64,000 bases of DNA, taken from positions 1,116,001 to 1,180,000 of the forward strand of contig NZ_CP009654.1 of NCBI RefSeq assembly GCF_001880225.1, in the 5' to 3' direction. This document shows positions 37,926 through 46,815 of this stretch, piece by piece. The position numbers and the translations under genes are program-made. Source of the stretch: Francisella frigiditurris (lineage in GTDB: Bacteria > Pseudomonadota > Gammaproteobacteria > Francisellales > Francisellaceae). The notes beneath the pieces were generated by a model. The model ran no database searches. It was not told the origin of the DNA and was given only the letters and a program-made list of their open reading frames with translations. Each line of letters opens with the position of its first letter. Positions within the stretch are counted from its first letter, which is position 1.

Positions 37926-38477
37926 ATGATTCTCTATATTGACCATTATGACTCTTTTACAAATACCATTGTAGATTATATTAATTATTTAGGCTTTTCT
38001 GTAGATGTAAAAAAAACTGATGATAAAATTCTAAATTTAGAAAAATATAGTCATATCATAATAGGGCCTGGTCCTGGCCATCCTAATGAAGTAACTAACC
38101 AATATCAAGTTATTAAATATTGTGAAGAACATAATGCATCTTTATTAGGCATATGCTTAGGACATCAATTAATAGCTCAATACTATGGCGCTAATATAAT
38201 AAAAGCTAAACATATTTTTCATGGTAGAAATTCTATAATAAATCAAACCAATGATAGTTACTTGTATAGAAATTTACCAAATAGTTTTGAAGTTACCCGT
38301 TACCATTCATTAATAGTTGATGAGCTCATTTCCCCTTTACAAATAACTTCTAAAACTAATGATAATGAGATAATGTCTTTTGAGCATGAAACAAAAAAAA
38401 TATATGGAGTTCAATATCATCCAGAAGCTTATTTAACAGAATATGGTTTGGAGATTTTGAAGAATTTTTTAGCTTAA
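37926..38477 (+). CDS. pabA: Aminodeoxychorismate synthase glutaminase subunit (PabA)
   Basis: A class I amidotransferase of 183 aa that feeds ammonia to PabB. The catalytic triad is Cys77 in LLGICLGHQLI with His and Glu in VQYHPEAYLTEYG; the oxyanion segment IIGPGPGHPNE is at 45-55. TrpG and PabA cannot be separated by sequence alone, but tight coupling to the PabB-PabC fusion indicates folate synthesis. Its end overlaps the convergent aldo/keto reductase by four bases. Confidence 0.92.
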   Translation: MILYIDHYDSFTNTIVDYINYLGFSVDVKKTDDKILNLEKYSHIIIGPGPGHPNEVTNQYQVIKYCEEHNASLLGICLGHQLIAQYYGANIIKAKHIFHGRNSIINQTNDSYLYRNLPNSFEVTRYHSLIVDELISPLQITSKTNDNEIMSFEHETKKIYGVQYHPEAYLTEYGLEILKNFLA

Positions 38478-39538
38478 AAAGGAACAGGATACTCTCTTCT
38501 AACTTTTTCAATATCATGTAGCACTTCTTCTGATAAAGTTAGATTAATAGCATCTATATTATTTTTTAACTGTTCCATAGATGTAGCACCAATAATAGTA
38601 ACTGGCATATAAGCTCTTCTAATAGTAAATGCTATTGCCATTTGACACATATCTAGATTATGTTTCTTAGCCACATCCATATATGCTTTTACAGCAGCAT
38701 CTTTTGTAACTAATCTAAACATATAGCGATCTTCTTGACCAGCTAATATTTCAGGAGACATTCTAGTGCCTCTTGGTCTAGCTCCATTTAAGTATTTGCC
38801 AGTTAGTATACCTTGCTCAAGTGGAGACCATGTTAAGTATGTTACTCCTTCTAATCCGCAAGTTTCCATAACATCTGTTTCATCTCTTCTTCTATTTAAA
38901 TTATATTCATTTTGAATACTTTGAATACGAGGAAGATTATGTTTTTCAGCTAGATCACACAAGTGTTTTATTCCCCAAGCAGAATCATCAGATAACCCAA
39001 TATGTTTTATTTTTCCAGCTTTTACTAGCTCATCGCAAGTTTCAAGCATCTCTATCATATTTTCAGTAATTTTTTCTTTCTGAATATCTCCAATTGCGGG
39101 CACAAAATCCCACCAATTACCGAAATGGTAATGAGGTCTATTCGTTGGCCAATGAAATTGATAAAGATCAATGTAATCAGTTTTTAAACGCTTTAAACTA
39201 TTATCTACTGCTTCAATAATATTCTTTCTATTAGTAGTTGGATTCTCTTCATTTCTTGCCCAAGGCATCGCTGAAAATTTAGTAGCTAATATAATTTCTT
39301 GTCTCTTCTTGGTAGAGGCAAACCAATTACCAATTATTTCTTCAGTTTTTCCATAAGTTTCTGGAGTAGGGGGAATGGCATACATCTCAGCAGTATCCCA
39401 AAAATTAACCCCTTTACTTAATGCATAATCCATTTGCTCAAAACCTTCTGCTTGGGTATTTTGTCTTCCCCAAGTCATAGTTCCTAAACAAATTCTACTT
39501 ACTTTAATATTAGTTTTACCTAGTTTGACATATTTCAT
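38474..39538 (-). CDS. Aldo/keto reductase (Tas-like)
   Basis: 354 aa, a TIM-barrel NADPH oxidoreductase. The AKR residues are visible: FWDTAEMYA (Asp and Tyr), ILATKFSAM (Lys), DYIDLYQFHWPTNRPHYHFG (His), LSPLEQG-type segment TWSPLEQGILTGKYLNG, and VTIIGATSMEQLKNNI at the NADP site. The YQFHWP motif with an extended loop is typical of the Tas/YghZ group. The substrate is unknown. It is convergent with pabA and about 90 bp upstream of an exported amidohydrolase on the same strand. Confidence 0.9.
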   Translation of the reverse strand: MKYVKLGKTNIKVSRICLGTMTWGRQNTQAEGFEQMDYALSKGVNFWDTAEMYAIPPTPETYGKTEEIIGNWFASTKKRQEIILATKFSAMPWARNEENPTTNRKNIIEAVDNSLKRLKTDYIDLYQFHWPTNRPHYHFGNWWDFVPAIGDIQKEKITENMIEMLETCDELVKAGKIKHIGLSDDSAWGIKHLCDLAEKHNLPRIQSIQNEYNLNRRRDETDVMETCGLEGVTYLTWSPLEQGILTGKYLNGARPRGTRMSPEILAGQEDRYMFRLVTKDAAVKAYMDVAKKHNLDMCQMAIAFTIRRAYMPVTIIGATSMEQLKNNIDAINLTLSEEVLHDIEKVRREYPVPF

Positions 39539-39628
39539 AATTATCTAAGCTTATATAAATATAAAAGTCATTATATCAAAGAGATATATATAAACTAGTT
39601 ATTGTATATATTGAAGAATTAAAATTAT

Positions 39629-40564
39629 CTATTTAAAACCTATAGTTTTGATAGAAATAGTTTTTTGAGTATCAAGAGCATCTTTATTTGGATAAGCTTC
39701 AAACTCTTTACGTGTTGAATGTAATTTATCTATATCAAAAGTTTCTATTAACATTTGTTCTTGATTAAATTTACCTTTTGCCATTTCTCCTACAGGAAAA
39801 TCTTTTTGTTGTGGAGTTAAAAATAGCATCTGTGCAACACCATCAGCACCTTCTAGATTATTTATATCTCTATTTGAAACCATACCAACAACTAAACCAT
39901 AAGCATAATTTTGTATAGTTAACATTCTAATAGCTGTATGGACACGATTTAAGCCATAAATATTATCTGTATATGAAGGAACTATAATAAGATCAGGCTC
40001 TACTTGACCTAAAGCATATGAGATATTTGCAAACTCACTAGTGTAGCAAATTAATATAGCTATTCGACCATACTTTGTATTCAAGACAAGGATGTCATTA
40101 CCACTACCATCATAACCAACTTTCACCTCACCTGGTGTTAGGTATATCTTATCATGCTCAATAACATAACCACTTGGTATACCTATTAATGCTGTATTGT
40201 ATAGTTTACCATTAGCTTTAACTTGTGCTGTTGTACCACCAATAATATAAACATCAAGCTTTCTAGATAAACTAGAAATAAAAGTTTTTAGATCATCATA
40301 TTGTTTTGCTAATTCAATAAGACTATCTTTTTTCCAAGGTTTATCATACACAAGGTTTAGCATATCATCCTCAGGGAAAACTATAACATTTGCACCTTGA
40401 GCTTTAGCATCTGTAGCATATTTCGTTATTGTGCTCTCTAACTCATCTAAAGATTGTTGCTTTGCAGTTAACTGTATAGCTGCTACTTTTACTTTTTCAG
40501 CAAAAACTGAATTAGCAAAAAATATAGCAACTGCGATAAATAAAATTTTTGTTATTTTTGACAC
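39629..40564 (-). CDS. Exported carbon-nitrogen hydrolase (nitrilase superfamily)
   Basis: 311 aa with a signal peptide (ITKILFIAVAIFFANSVFA, cleavage after FA at 22), so it is periplasmic or secreted, unusual for the nitrilase superfamily. The catalytic triad is complete: Glu65 in VFPEDD, Lys139 in EHDKIYLTPGE and Cys173 in ILICYTSEF. It would hydrolyse an amide, carbamoyl or N-acyl compound outside the cytoplasm. It is divergent (80-bp gap) from an exported FAD oxidase and may act with it. Confidence 0.85.
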   Translation of the reverse strand: MSKITKILFIAVAIFFANSVFAEKVKVAAIQLTAKQQSLDELESTITKYATDAKAQGANVIVFPEDDMLNLVYDKPWKKDSLIELAKQYDDLKTFISSLSRKLDVYIIGGTTAQVKANGKLYNTALIGIPSGYVIEHDKIYLTPGEVKVGYDGSGNDILVLNTKYGRIAILICYTSEFANISYALGQVEPDLIIVPSYTDNIYGLNRVHTAIRMLTIQNYAYGLVVGMVSNRDINNLEGADGVAQMLFLTPQQKDFPVGEMAKGKFNQEQMLIETFDIDKLHSTRKEFEAYPNKDALDTQKTISIKTIGFK

Positions 40565-40644
40565 TTTATACTCCTCATATTTATAGAATATATTTAATTA
40601 TAGTATCCTATAGATTACTACTATTGTAATAATTTTTTCTATCA

Positions 40645-42417
40645 ATGAAACTTTTTAAAATATTTTCTATAGCTTTATTAAGTATAATTTTTGCTGAAGC
40701 TAATATAACTCAAGCTAATAATTCTATATGTCGTTGTACACCAGACCAAGCTTGTTGGCCAAACTTAAAAGAATGGCAAGAATTTAGTAAAAGCCTAACA
40801 GGAAAATTAGTAGTACCAGAGTCTCCTATAGAAACTTGTAAAAAAGATATTGATAGTGAAACTTGTAAAGCTGATTTAGCAAAAGTTAAAAATCCATTTT
40901 ATATGCAGAGCAAACCTGGTAACACAGAAAGCCAGGGCTGGTTAAGAGCTTGGGATGCTAAACAAAGCACCTATGCTGTTGAAGTGGCTAATACTCAAGA
41001 CATAGTTAAAAGTATTAACTATGCTCGCAACCATAATCTAAGAGTAGTTATAAAAGGCGCTGGCCATGATTATCTAGGTAGATCAAATGCTCCAGATTCA
41101 TTGCTAATATGGACTCATAATATGAGAGATACTAGCTATAATGAAAATTTTGTTCCTGAAGGTTGTGATTCTAGTCAAGGTAATCCTGCTGTAACTGTTA
41201 GTGCTGGTACTCGTTGGTTAGAAGCATATACTGAAGCGACTACAAAGCATAACATGTATGTTCAAGGTGGTGGATGTACTACAGTTGGAGCAGCAGGCGG
41301 TTTCCCTCAAGGAGGGGGCTTTGGTAGCTGGTCAAAAGAATTTGGTACAGGTGCAGCAGGCATTCTACAAGCTACAGTTGTGACAGCTAATGGCAAGGTA
41401 GTTGTTGCAAATAAATGTCAAAATCCTGATTTATTCTATGCTATTCGCGGTGGTGGTGCAGGTACTTATGGTGTTGTAAGTAACTTAACTTTATTAGCTC
41501 ATCCTCTACCAAAATATTTTGGAGTCCTTCAAGGAAAGATTACTGCAAAAGATGATAAATCATACCAAGCTTTGATAAAACATTTCTTAGCTTTCTTTGA
41601 GAAAAATCTAAATAATCAGAACTGGGGTGAACAGTTTAAATTTATGCCAAATAATACTATTGAGATATTTATGACTTCTCAAGGTATAGATGAGAAGCAA
41701 GCCAAAGAAACATGGAAACCATTAGTTAAATGGATTGATGCCAATGAAGATTACAAGTTTGATTATAAGTATATAAATGTGCCACCTAAAGATATTTGGA
41801 ATTATGATTACTGGGAGAAAAACCACCCAGAATTTGTGACAAAGAATGAAGGAACAAATGCTCGTCCTGGAGAGTACTGGTGGTCAGGAAATACTGGAGA
41901 GGTATATAACTATTGGTACACATATCAATCTTGGTGGTTACCTGAGAAAGTATTTGAAAAAGATGATTTAGATAATACTGCTAAGACAATCTATGATGCT
42001 TCTAGACTAACTACTGTAGCATTTCATATAAATAAAGGGCTAGCTGGAGCTTCTGAGGATGCTATAACAAGAGGAAAAGAAACCTCAACTAATCCTACAG
42101 TATATGATGCAGCTACTCTAGTTCTTATGAGTGCTGGTACAAATGATATCTTTGGTGATAGGAATACTCCAAAAGCCCAAAAACAGGTTCAAGATATTAA
42201 TAAAGCGATGAGTATGATTAAATCTCTTGCTCCAAATGCTGGTACCTATGTTAATGAAGCAGACTATTTTGAGCCTAATTGGCAACAAGCTTTTTGGGGG
42301 GAAAACTATAGTAAACTACTTCAAATAAAACAGAAATATGATCCAAATGGATTATTCTATTGTCACCACTGTGTTGGCAGTGAATCTTGGCAAGAAGGGG
42401 GAATGTGTAGAAAATAA
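40645..42417 (+). CDS. Exported FAD-linked oxidase, berberine-bridge type (bicovalent flavin)
   Basis: 590 aa with a signal peptide (MKLFKIFSIALLSIIFAEA region). The PCMH-type FAD domain has VIKGAGHDYLGRSNAP and GGGCTTVGAAGGFPQGGGFG; His141 and Cys211 are at the positions that link FAD covalently in BBE-like oxidases. RGGGAGTYGVVSNLTL follows. The C-terminal BBE segment YDPNGLFYCHHCVGSESW ends the protein. A cysteine-rich N-terminus (CRCTPDQACWP) follows the signal. Such enzymes oxidise sugars, alcohols or alkaloids with O2 and release H2O2. The substrate is unknown; it resembles eukaryotic and actinobacterial secreted oxidases more than typical gammaproteobacterial genes. Confidence 0.87.
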   Translation: MKLFKIFSIALLSIIFAEANITQANNSICRCTPDQACWPNLKEWQEFSKSLTGKLVVPESPIETCKKDIDSETCKADLAKVKNPFYMQSKPGNTESQGWLRAWDAKQSTYAVEVANTQDIVKSINYARNHNLRVVIKGAGHDYLGRSNAPDSLLIWTHNMRDTSYNENFVPEGCDSSQGNPAVTVSAGTRWLEAYTEATTKHNMYVQGGGCTTVGAAGGFPQGGGFGSWSKEFGTGAAGILQATVVTANGKVVVANKCQNPDLFYAIRGGGAGTYGVVSNLTLLAHPLPKYFGVLQGKITAKDDKSYQALIKHFLAFFEKNLNNQNWGEQFKFMPNNTIEIFMTSQGIDEKQAKETWKPLVKWIDANEDYKFDYKYINVPPKDIWNYDYWEKNHPEFVTKNEGTNARPGEYWWSGNTGEVYNYWYTYQSWWLPEKVFEKDDLDNTAKTIYDASRLTTVAFHINKGLAGASEDAITRGKETSTNPTVYDAATLVLMSAGTNDIFGDRNTPKAQKQVQDINKAMSMIKSLAPNAGTYVNEADYFEPNWQQAFWGENYSKLLQIKQKYDPNGLFYCHHCVGSESWQEGGMCRK

Positions 42418-42469
42418 TCCTTTTTTTATCTCTCATTTTAATATCTTAAGCTTATCTTTAATATTACAC

Positions 42470-42485
42470 TTGCAAATATATGCAA
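42470..42485 (+). promoter_or_regulatory. Putative ArsR operator
   Basis: An inverted repeat TTGCA-AATATA-TGCAA lies directly before arsR and covers the predicted -35 and the first part of the spacer. The position suits repression by ArsR. The assignment rests on symmetry and position only. Confidence 0.5.
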
Positions 42486-42497
42486 CTATAATATAAT
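42470..42497 (+). promoter_or_regulatory. Predicted arsR-acr3-arsC promoter
   Basis: TTGCAA (42470-42475), a 16-bp spacer and consensus TATAAT (42492-42497). Transcription would start about 20 bases before the arsR ATG, giving a short leader with no evident SD. Confidence 0.6.
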
Positions 42498-42525
42498 TTG
42501 ACAAAATAGTTAGATTTATTTTTTT

Positions 42526-42840
42526 ATGGAAAAAATATTTAAAGCTTTAGGCGATAGGACTAGACTTGATATCTTATTGCTTATTTCGCTAAATCCAGAT
42601 ATTTGTCTTTGTCATCTTGAAAATTGTTTTGAACTATCAAATTCTAATCTTTCTCGTCATTTAAAAGAGCTTGAGCAATCTGGGCTTGTCACTTCATATA
42701 AAAAAACTAAATGGAAACATTATCAATTAAGTGCCATTGGTAATGAATTAGCGGAACTTATAATAAAAGTAGATGATCAAAACTCTCTATTAGAGCAAAT
42801 AAGAAATAAAAGTAAATTAATAAATATTTGTCAGGAATAA
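42526..42840 (+). CDS. arsR: ArsR-family arsenic-responsive repressor
   Basis: 104 aa winged-helix repressor. [18 protein letters not shown] opens the domain. The metalloid site is near the alpha-3 helix: Cys27, Cys29 and Cys34 in ICLCHLENC, comparable to the CVC-x2-C motif of E. coli ArsR though with wider spacing. The recognition helix is [16 protein letters not shown]. It heads arsR-acr3-arsC, is only weakly provided with an SD, and has a putative operator in its promoter. As(III) binding would release it from DNA. Confidence 0.9.
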   Translation: MEKIFKALGDRTRLDILLLISLNPDICLCHLENCFELSNSNLSRHLKELEQSGLVTSYKKTKWKHYQLSAIGNELAELIIKVDDQNSLLEQIRNKSKLINICQE

Positions 42841-42842
42841 AT

Positions 42843-43883
42843 ATGCAAACAGAATTAAAAAAATTAAATTTTTTAGATAGATACTTAACTCTTTGGATAT
42901 TTTTAGCAATGTTTATAGGTATAGCTATTAGCTATCTATTGCCTAATACAAAAAATATCATTAATGCTTTTGATGTAGGCTCTGGAAATTGGCTAATAGG
43001 TATAGGATTAATTGTGATGATGTATCCTCCACTTGCAAAAGTTAAATATAAAACTATGCCAGAAGTATTCAAAAATAGCAGAATATTAATTTTATCCTTA
43101 ATCCAAAACTGGATAATAGGACCTATATTAATGTTCATATTAGCTATAGTTTTCTTTCATAATCAACCAGACTTTATGATTGGACTTATTCTTATAGGAC
43201 TAGCTAGATGTATCGCTATGGTTATTGTATGGAATGATTTAGCAAAAGGCTCTCGTGAATATTGTGCTGGTCTAGTTGCTTTTAATTCTGTATTCCAAAT
43301 AATTTTTTATGCTGCTTATGCTTATATATTTATAACTATTATCCCTAGATTTTTAGGCATGGAAAGTGCGGAAGTACATATTTCAATGTTAGAAATTGCT
43401 AAGAGTGTTGGTATCTATTTAGGTATACCTTTTCTAGCTGGAATATTAACTCGTGCGATATTAATACCTGCTAAGGGTGAAGAGTGGTATGTTAATGTTT
43501 TCACTCCTATCATCTCACCTTTAACATTAGTTGCACTTTTATTTACAATAATTTTGATGTTCTCTACTAAAGGTGATCAAATTATTAGTTTACCTTTTCA
43601 GGTAGTAAAAGTAGCTATACCTCTTTTAATATATTTTTTAGCTATGTTTTTCATTTCTTTCTGGATGTCTTATAAGCTTAAAGCTAATTATGAACAATCA
43701 GTTTCATTAAGCTTTACAGCAGCTTCAAATAACTTTGAATTAGCGATAGCAGTAGCAATATCGGTATTCGGAATAAATTCAGCTCAGGCCTTTGTCGGTG
43801 TAATTGGTCCTTTAGTAGAAGTTCCTGTATTAATAGGATTAGTTAATGTTGCTCTATGGTTTCAACGTAAATGTTTTATATAA
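42843..43883 (+). CDS. acr3: Arsenite efflux permease Acr3
   Basis: A 346-aa inner-membrane carrier with about ten helices that exports arsenite. The family motif [33 protein letters not shown] contains the conserved Cys123 needed for transport, and [20 protein letters not shown] lies near the C-terminus. The start is ATG 42843, two bases after the arsR stop, with a CAGGA SD inside the arsR end. A TTG 15 bases earlier overlaps arsR and lacks support. It is often called ArsB in annotations but belongs to the Acr3 (BASS-like) family. Confidence 0.93.
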   Translation: MQTELKKLNFLDRYLTLWIFLAMFIGIAISYLLPNTKNIINAFDVGSGNWLIGIGLIVMMYPPLAKVKYKTMPEVFKNSRILILSLIQNWIIGPILMFILAIVFFHNQPDFMIGLILIGLARCIAMVIVWNDLAKGSREYCAGLVAFNSVFQIIFYAAYAYIFITIIPRFLGMESAEVHISMLEIAKSVGIYLGIPFLAGILTRAILIPAKGEEWYVNVFTPIISPLTLVALLFTIILMFSTKGDQIISLPFQVVKVAIPLLIYFLAMFFISFWMSYKLKANYEQSVSLSFTAASNNFELAIAVAISVFGINSAQAFVGVIGPLVEVPVLIGLVNVALWFQRKCFI

Positions 43884-43896
43884 TAAGGAAGTTTAG

Positions 43897-44316
43897 ATGA
43901 TTGTAATTTATCATAATCAAGAGTGCGGAACATCTAGAAATGTACTTAATATTATTAGAGCTGCAGGATATGATCCTATTGTAATAGAATATCTGAAAGA
44001 AGGCTGGACTAAACCACAATTACTTGGGCTTTTTGCAGCGGCAGATTTAACTCCTAAAGATGCTCTCAGAGAAACTAAATCACCAGCTAAAGAATTGGGG
44101 TTATTAGATGATAACATCAGTGATGATGTAATTATTAATGCAATGATTAATAATCCTATACTAGTTAATAGGCCTATTGTTTGTAGTCCAAAAGGAGTTA
44201 AACTTTGTAGACCTAGTGAAGAAGTTCTTAGTATTTTAGATAAATGGCCATCAGGACCTTTCTATAAAGAGGATGGACAGCTTTTAATTGATATTAAAGG
44301 TCAAAGGTATTTATAA
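43897..44316 (+). CDS. arsC: Arsenate reductase ArsC (glutaredoxin-linked)
   Basis: Reduces arsenate to arsenite, which Acr3 then exports. The 139-aa protein has the thioredoxin-fold active site with Cys10 in YHNQECGTSRNVLNII. It continues with ESPAKEL-like ETKSPAKELGLLD and NNPILVNRPIVCSPKGVKLCRPSEEVL, whose arginines complete the arsenate pocket. This is the glutathione/glutaredoxin-dependent class, fitting the glutathione reductase gene at 52-53 kb. An AAGGAAG SD lies 13 bp after acr3. Confidence 0.94.
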   Translation: MIVIYHNQECGTSRNVLNIIRAAGYDPIVIEYLKEGWTKPQLLGLFAAADLTPKDALRETKSPAKELGLLDDNISDDVIINAMINNPILVNRPIVCSPKGVKLCRPSEEVLSILDKWPSGPFYKEDGQLLIDIKGQRYL

Positions 44317-44496
44317 CGAATAATCTATGTTAAGCTATTAAGCAAATTAGAAATTATAACTTAATAATGAAACTTATTACTCCGCCTTAGTTATATCTTT
44401 TTTCATTTCAATAATATTATATTAGTTAATATTGCTATTAAGTGATAGGCATATGTTGTGCTTATTATTTTTAAAATAATTCAAGGTTTATAAAAT

Positions 44497-46077
44497 ATGA
44501 GACAAAGTATTAATAATTTTTTATTACCACATGGTGGTATATTTAGAGTAGATTTTTTATCTGGTTTAACTGTGGCTCTAGCATTAGTTCCTGAGGCTGT
44601 TGCCTTTTCTTTGGTAGCAGGTGTTAACCCAACTGTTGGGCTATGGGGAGCTTTTTTTATGTGTATTATCACAGCTATATTTGGTGGTCGTCCTGGTATG
44701 ATATCAGGTGCTACTGGGTCAATGGCTGTTGTGATGGTTTCTATTATGTTGCTATTTCCTGGCGATCCTGTAACAGGCTTAAGCTATTTGATGGCAACTG
44801 TATTACTTACAGGTGTTATAGAAGTTCTTATAGGTGTATTAGGTTTTGGTAAGTTTATCCGAATGATGCCAAAATCTGTGATGGTAGGCTTTGTTAATGG
44901 TTTAGCTATAGTTATATTTTTAGCACAAATAGAGTCATTCAAAATTACACCGCCAGGAGTAGAACCATCTATATGGATTAGTGGCTCTAGCCTTTGGGTT
45001 ATGGTTGGGTTGGTAATATTGGCTATGGCTATTACTCATTATCTACCAAGATTTACAAAGCTGTTACCTTCAGCTCTTACAGCAATTATAGTAGTTACAT
45101 TAATTGTAATATTTGTTCCATTCCCAGAAAGTATTAGCTTACCAACTGTAGGTAGTTTAATGGCAATGAGTGGTGATAGTATTTCTCATGGCTTTAGTCT
45201 TCCTCATATTCCTTTATCTCTTGAAGCATTAAAAATAATCGTACCGTATGCTTTTATCTTGGCAATTATTGGTTTATCAGAATCATTAATGACTTTAGCT
45301 TTTATTGATGAACGGACTAAAACTCGTGGTCAAGGCAATAAAGAATGTATAGCTCAAGGTATAGGAAACATAGTGTCTAGCTTTTTCAAAGGTATGGGCG
45401 GCTGTGCTATGATTGGGCAAAGTATGATTAATATCTCTTCTGGAGGTCGTGGTCGCTTATCGGGTATTACAGCCGGTATTTTCTTGTTAGTGTTTATTCT
45501 AGTTGCAATGCCATTAATCAAGATAATTCCCTTAGCTGCTTTGGTTGGTGTGATGATGATGGTCGTTATAGAAACATTTGAATGGGCATCTTTTAAAATG
45601 ATGAGTCGTGTTCCCAAAAAAGATGTATTAATAATAGTAGTAGTTACTATTACTACGGTTGTGTTTGATTTGGCTATAGCTGTTATTGTTGGGATTATAA
45701 TAGCTTCATTAGTGTTTTCATGGGAGACAGCTAAAAACATATGGGCAGAAGAAAAAACCAATGATACTGGAGATAAAGAATATATTATTCATGGACCATT
45801 ATTCTTTAGTTCTACAACAGGCTTTAAAGGGTTATTTAAATTTGATAAAGATCCTCAAGAAGTGATCATAGACTTTAAATACTCACGTGTTGCGGATCAA
45901 TCAGCGATAGATACTATCCAATGGGTCGCAGATGAATATACAAAACTAGGGAAAAACTTGCATTTACGCCATTTAAATAAAGAATGTAAAACTCTATTAG
46001 GTAAAGCAGGTGATCTTGTTGAGTTAAATATATTAGAGGATAAAGACTATCATATTGCTACTGATAAGCTTGCTTAA
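44497..46077 (+). CDS. SulP-family anion transporter with STAS domain
   Basis: 526 aa. The membrane part (about 12 helices) starts DFLSGLTVALALVPEAVAFSLVAGVNPTVGLW and contains GATGSMAVVM and GGCAMIGQSMINISSGGRGRLSG. The C-terminal cytosolic STAS domain begins near residue 425 (EYIIHGPLFFSSTTGFKGLF) and has the VIIDFKYSRVADQSAIDTI strand. The substrate could be sulfate, bicarbonate or another anion. It stands alone: 180 bp of apparently empty AT-rich DNA precede it and folE is convergent. Confidence 0.92.
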   Translation: MRQSINNFLLPHGGIFRVDFLSGLTVALALVPEAVAFSLVAGVNPTVGLWGAFFMCIITAIFGGRPGMISGATGSMAVVMVSIMLLFPGDPVTGLSYLMATVLLTGVIEVLIGVLGFGKFIRMMPKSVMVGFVNGLAIVIFLAQIESFKITPPGVEPSIWISGSSLWVMVGLVILAMAITHYLPRFTKLLPSALTAIIVVTLIVIFVPFPESISLPTVGSLMAMSGDSISHGFSLPHIPLSLEALKIIVPYAFILAIIGLSESLMTLAFIDERTKTRGQGNKECIAQGIGNIVSSFFKGMGGCAMIGQSMINISSGGRGRLSGITAGIFLLVFILVAMPLIKIIPLAALVGVMMMVVIETFEWASFKMMSRVPKKDVLIIVVVTITTVVFDLAIAVIVGIIIASLVFSWETAKNIWAEEKTNDTGDKEYIIHGPLFFSSTTGFKGLFKFDKDPQEVIIDFKYSRVADQSAIDTIQWVADEYTKLGKNLHLRHLNKECKTLLGKAGDLVELNILEDKDYHIATDKLA

Positions 46078-46083
46078 TAAAGA

Positions 46084-46695
46084 CTAAGTAAAAACTCCGC
46101 CAGCCATATTTGTTTCTGTAATAGAGTCTTTATCATTTAGACCTCTAAATGAAACACAAGTATGCTTAGCTTTTATATTTACTGAAATATCCTTTGTCTT
46201 AAGTAAAAACTTCAAAGTTTCAAATATTTGTGCTGTCAGCCTTTCTTGTATTTGTGGTCTACGAGAGAAAAAGTCACAAATCTGATTTAATTTAGACAAG
46301 CCGATTATTTTGTTATCTTTAGGAATAAAAGAGATTTCAGCGACTCCTTCAAAAGGTACAAAGTGATGCTCACAAAATGACATTATATTTATATTTTTTT
46401 GAGTTAATACTCCTTCATAATGAAAATCATTTTCAAATAAAGAACAATCAGGAAAATTTTCATAGTCTAAACCATAGAATATTTCTTGAGTAAACATTCT
46501 TGCTACTCTATATGGCGTTTTATCAAATTCTGAAGTTGTTAAGCCTAAGGTTTTTAAAATATCACTATAAGCATTCGATATGATATCTAACTGCTCAGAT
46601 TTATTATGTGGTACTTTTCTAAGTGACTCTAATCCTTTTGCTATTAAGTGATTTTGAATTTCCAAACCTAACTTTTTATTATAAGTTATACTCAT
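46084..46695 (-). CDS. folE: GTP cyclohydrolase I
   Basis: Converts GTP to dihydroneopterin triphosphate, the first step of folate (pterin branch) synthesis. The 203-aa enzyme has the zinc-site segments SFCEHHFVPFEGVAEISFIP and IKAKHTCVSFRGLNDKDS, with the FSRRPQIQERLTAQI helix between them. With the pabBC/pabA genes at 36-38 kb, two branches of folate synthesis are in this window. It is convergent with the SulP gene. Confidence 0.96.
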   Translation of the reverse strand: MSITYNKKLGLEIQNHLIAKGLESLRKVPHNKSEQLDIISNAYSDILKTLGLTTSEFDKTPYRVARMFTQEIFYGLDYENFPDCSLFENDFHYEGVLTQKNINIMSFCEHHFVPFEGVAEISFIPKDNKIIGLSKLNQICDFFSRRPQIQERLTAQIFETLKFLLKTKDISVNIKAKHTCVSFRGLNDKDSITETNMAGGVFT

Positions 46696-46815
46696 TAACT
46701 TTAATTAATTAAATATTTCTAGAGAAAGATTATATTACTTAATAACGTATAAATAAATCTAACTAATATTTTAATAAATGCTAATATAGTATGACTAAAC
46801 ATTAAAAGGATAATA

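Noticed and set aside
44317..44496. Possible gene or regulatory RNA before the SulP gene
   Set aside because: The 180 bp are AT-rich with no frame, strong hairpin or conserved box that I can support.
45354..45761. A 135-codon antisense frame under the SulP gene
   Set aside because: Threonine/isoleucine-rich shadow of membrane helices in the real gene; no SD and no motif.
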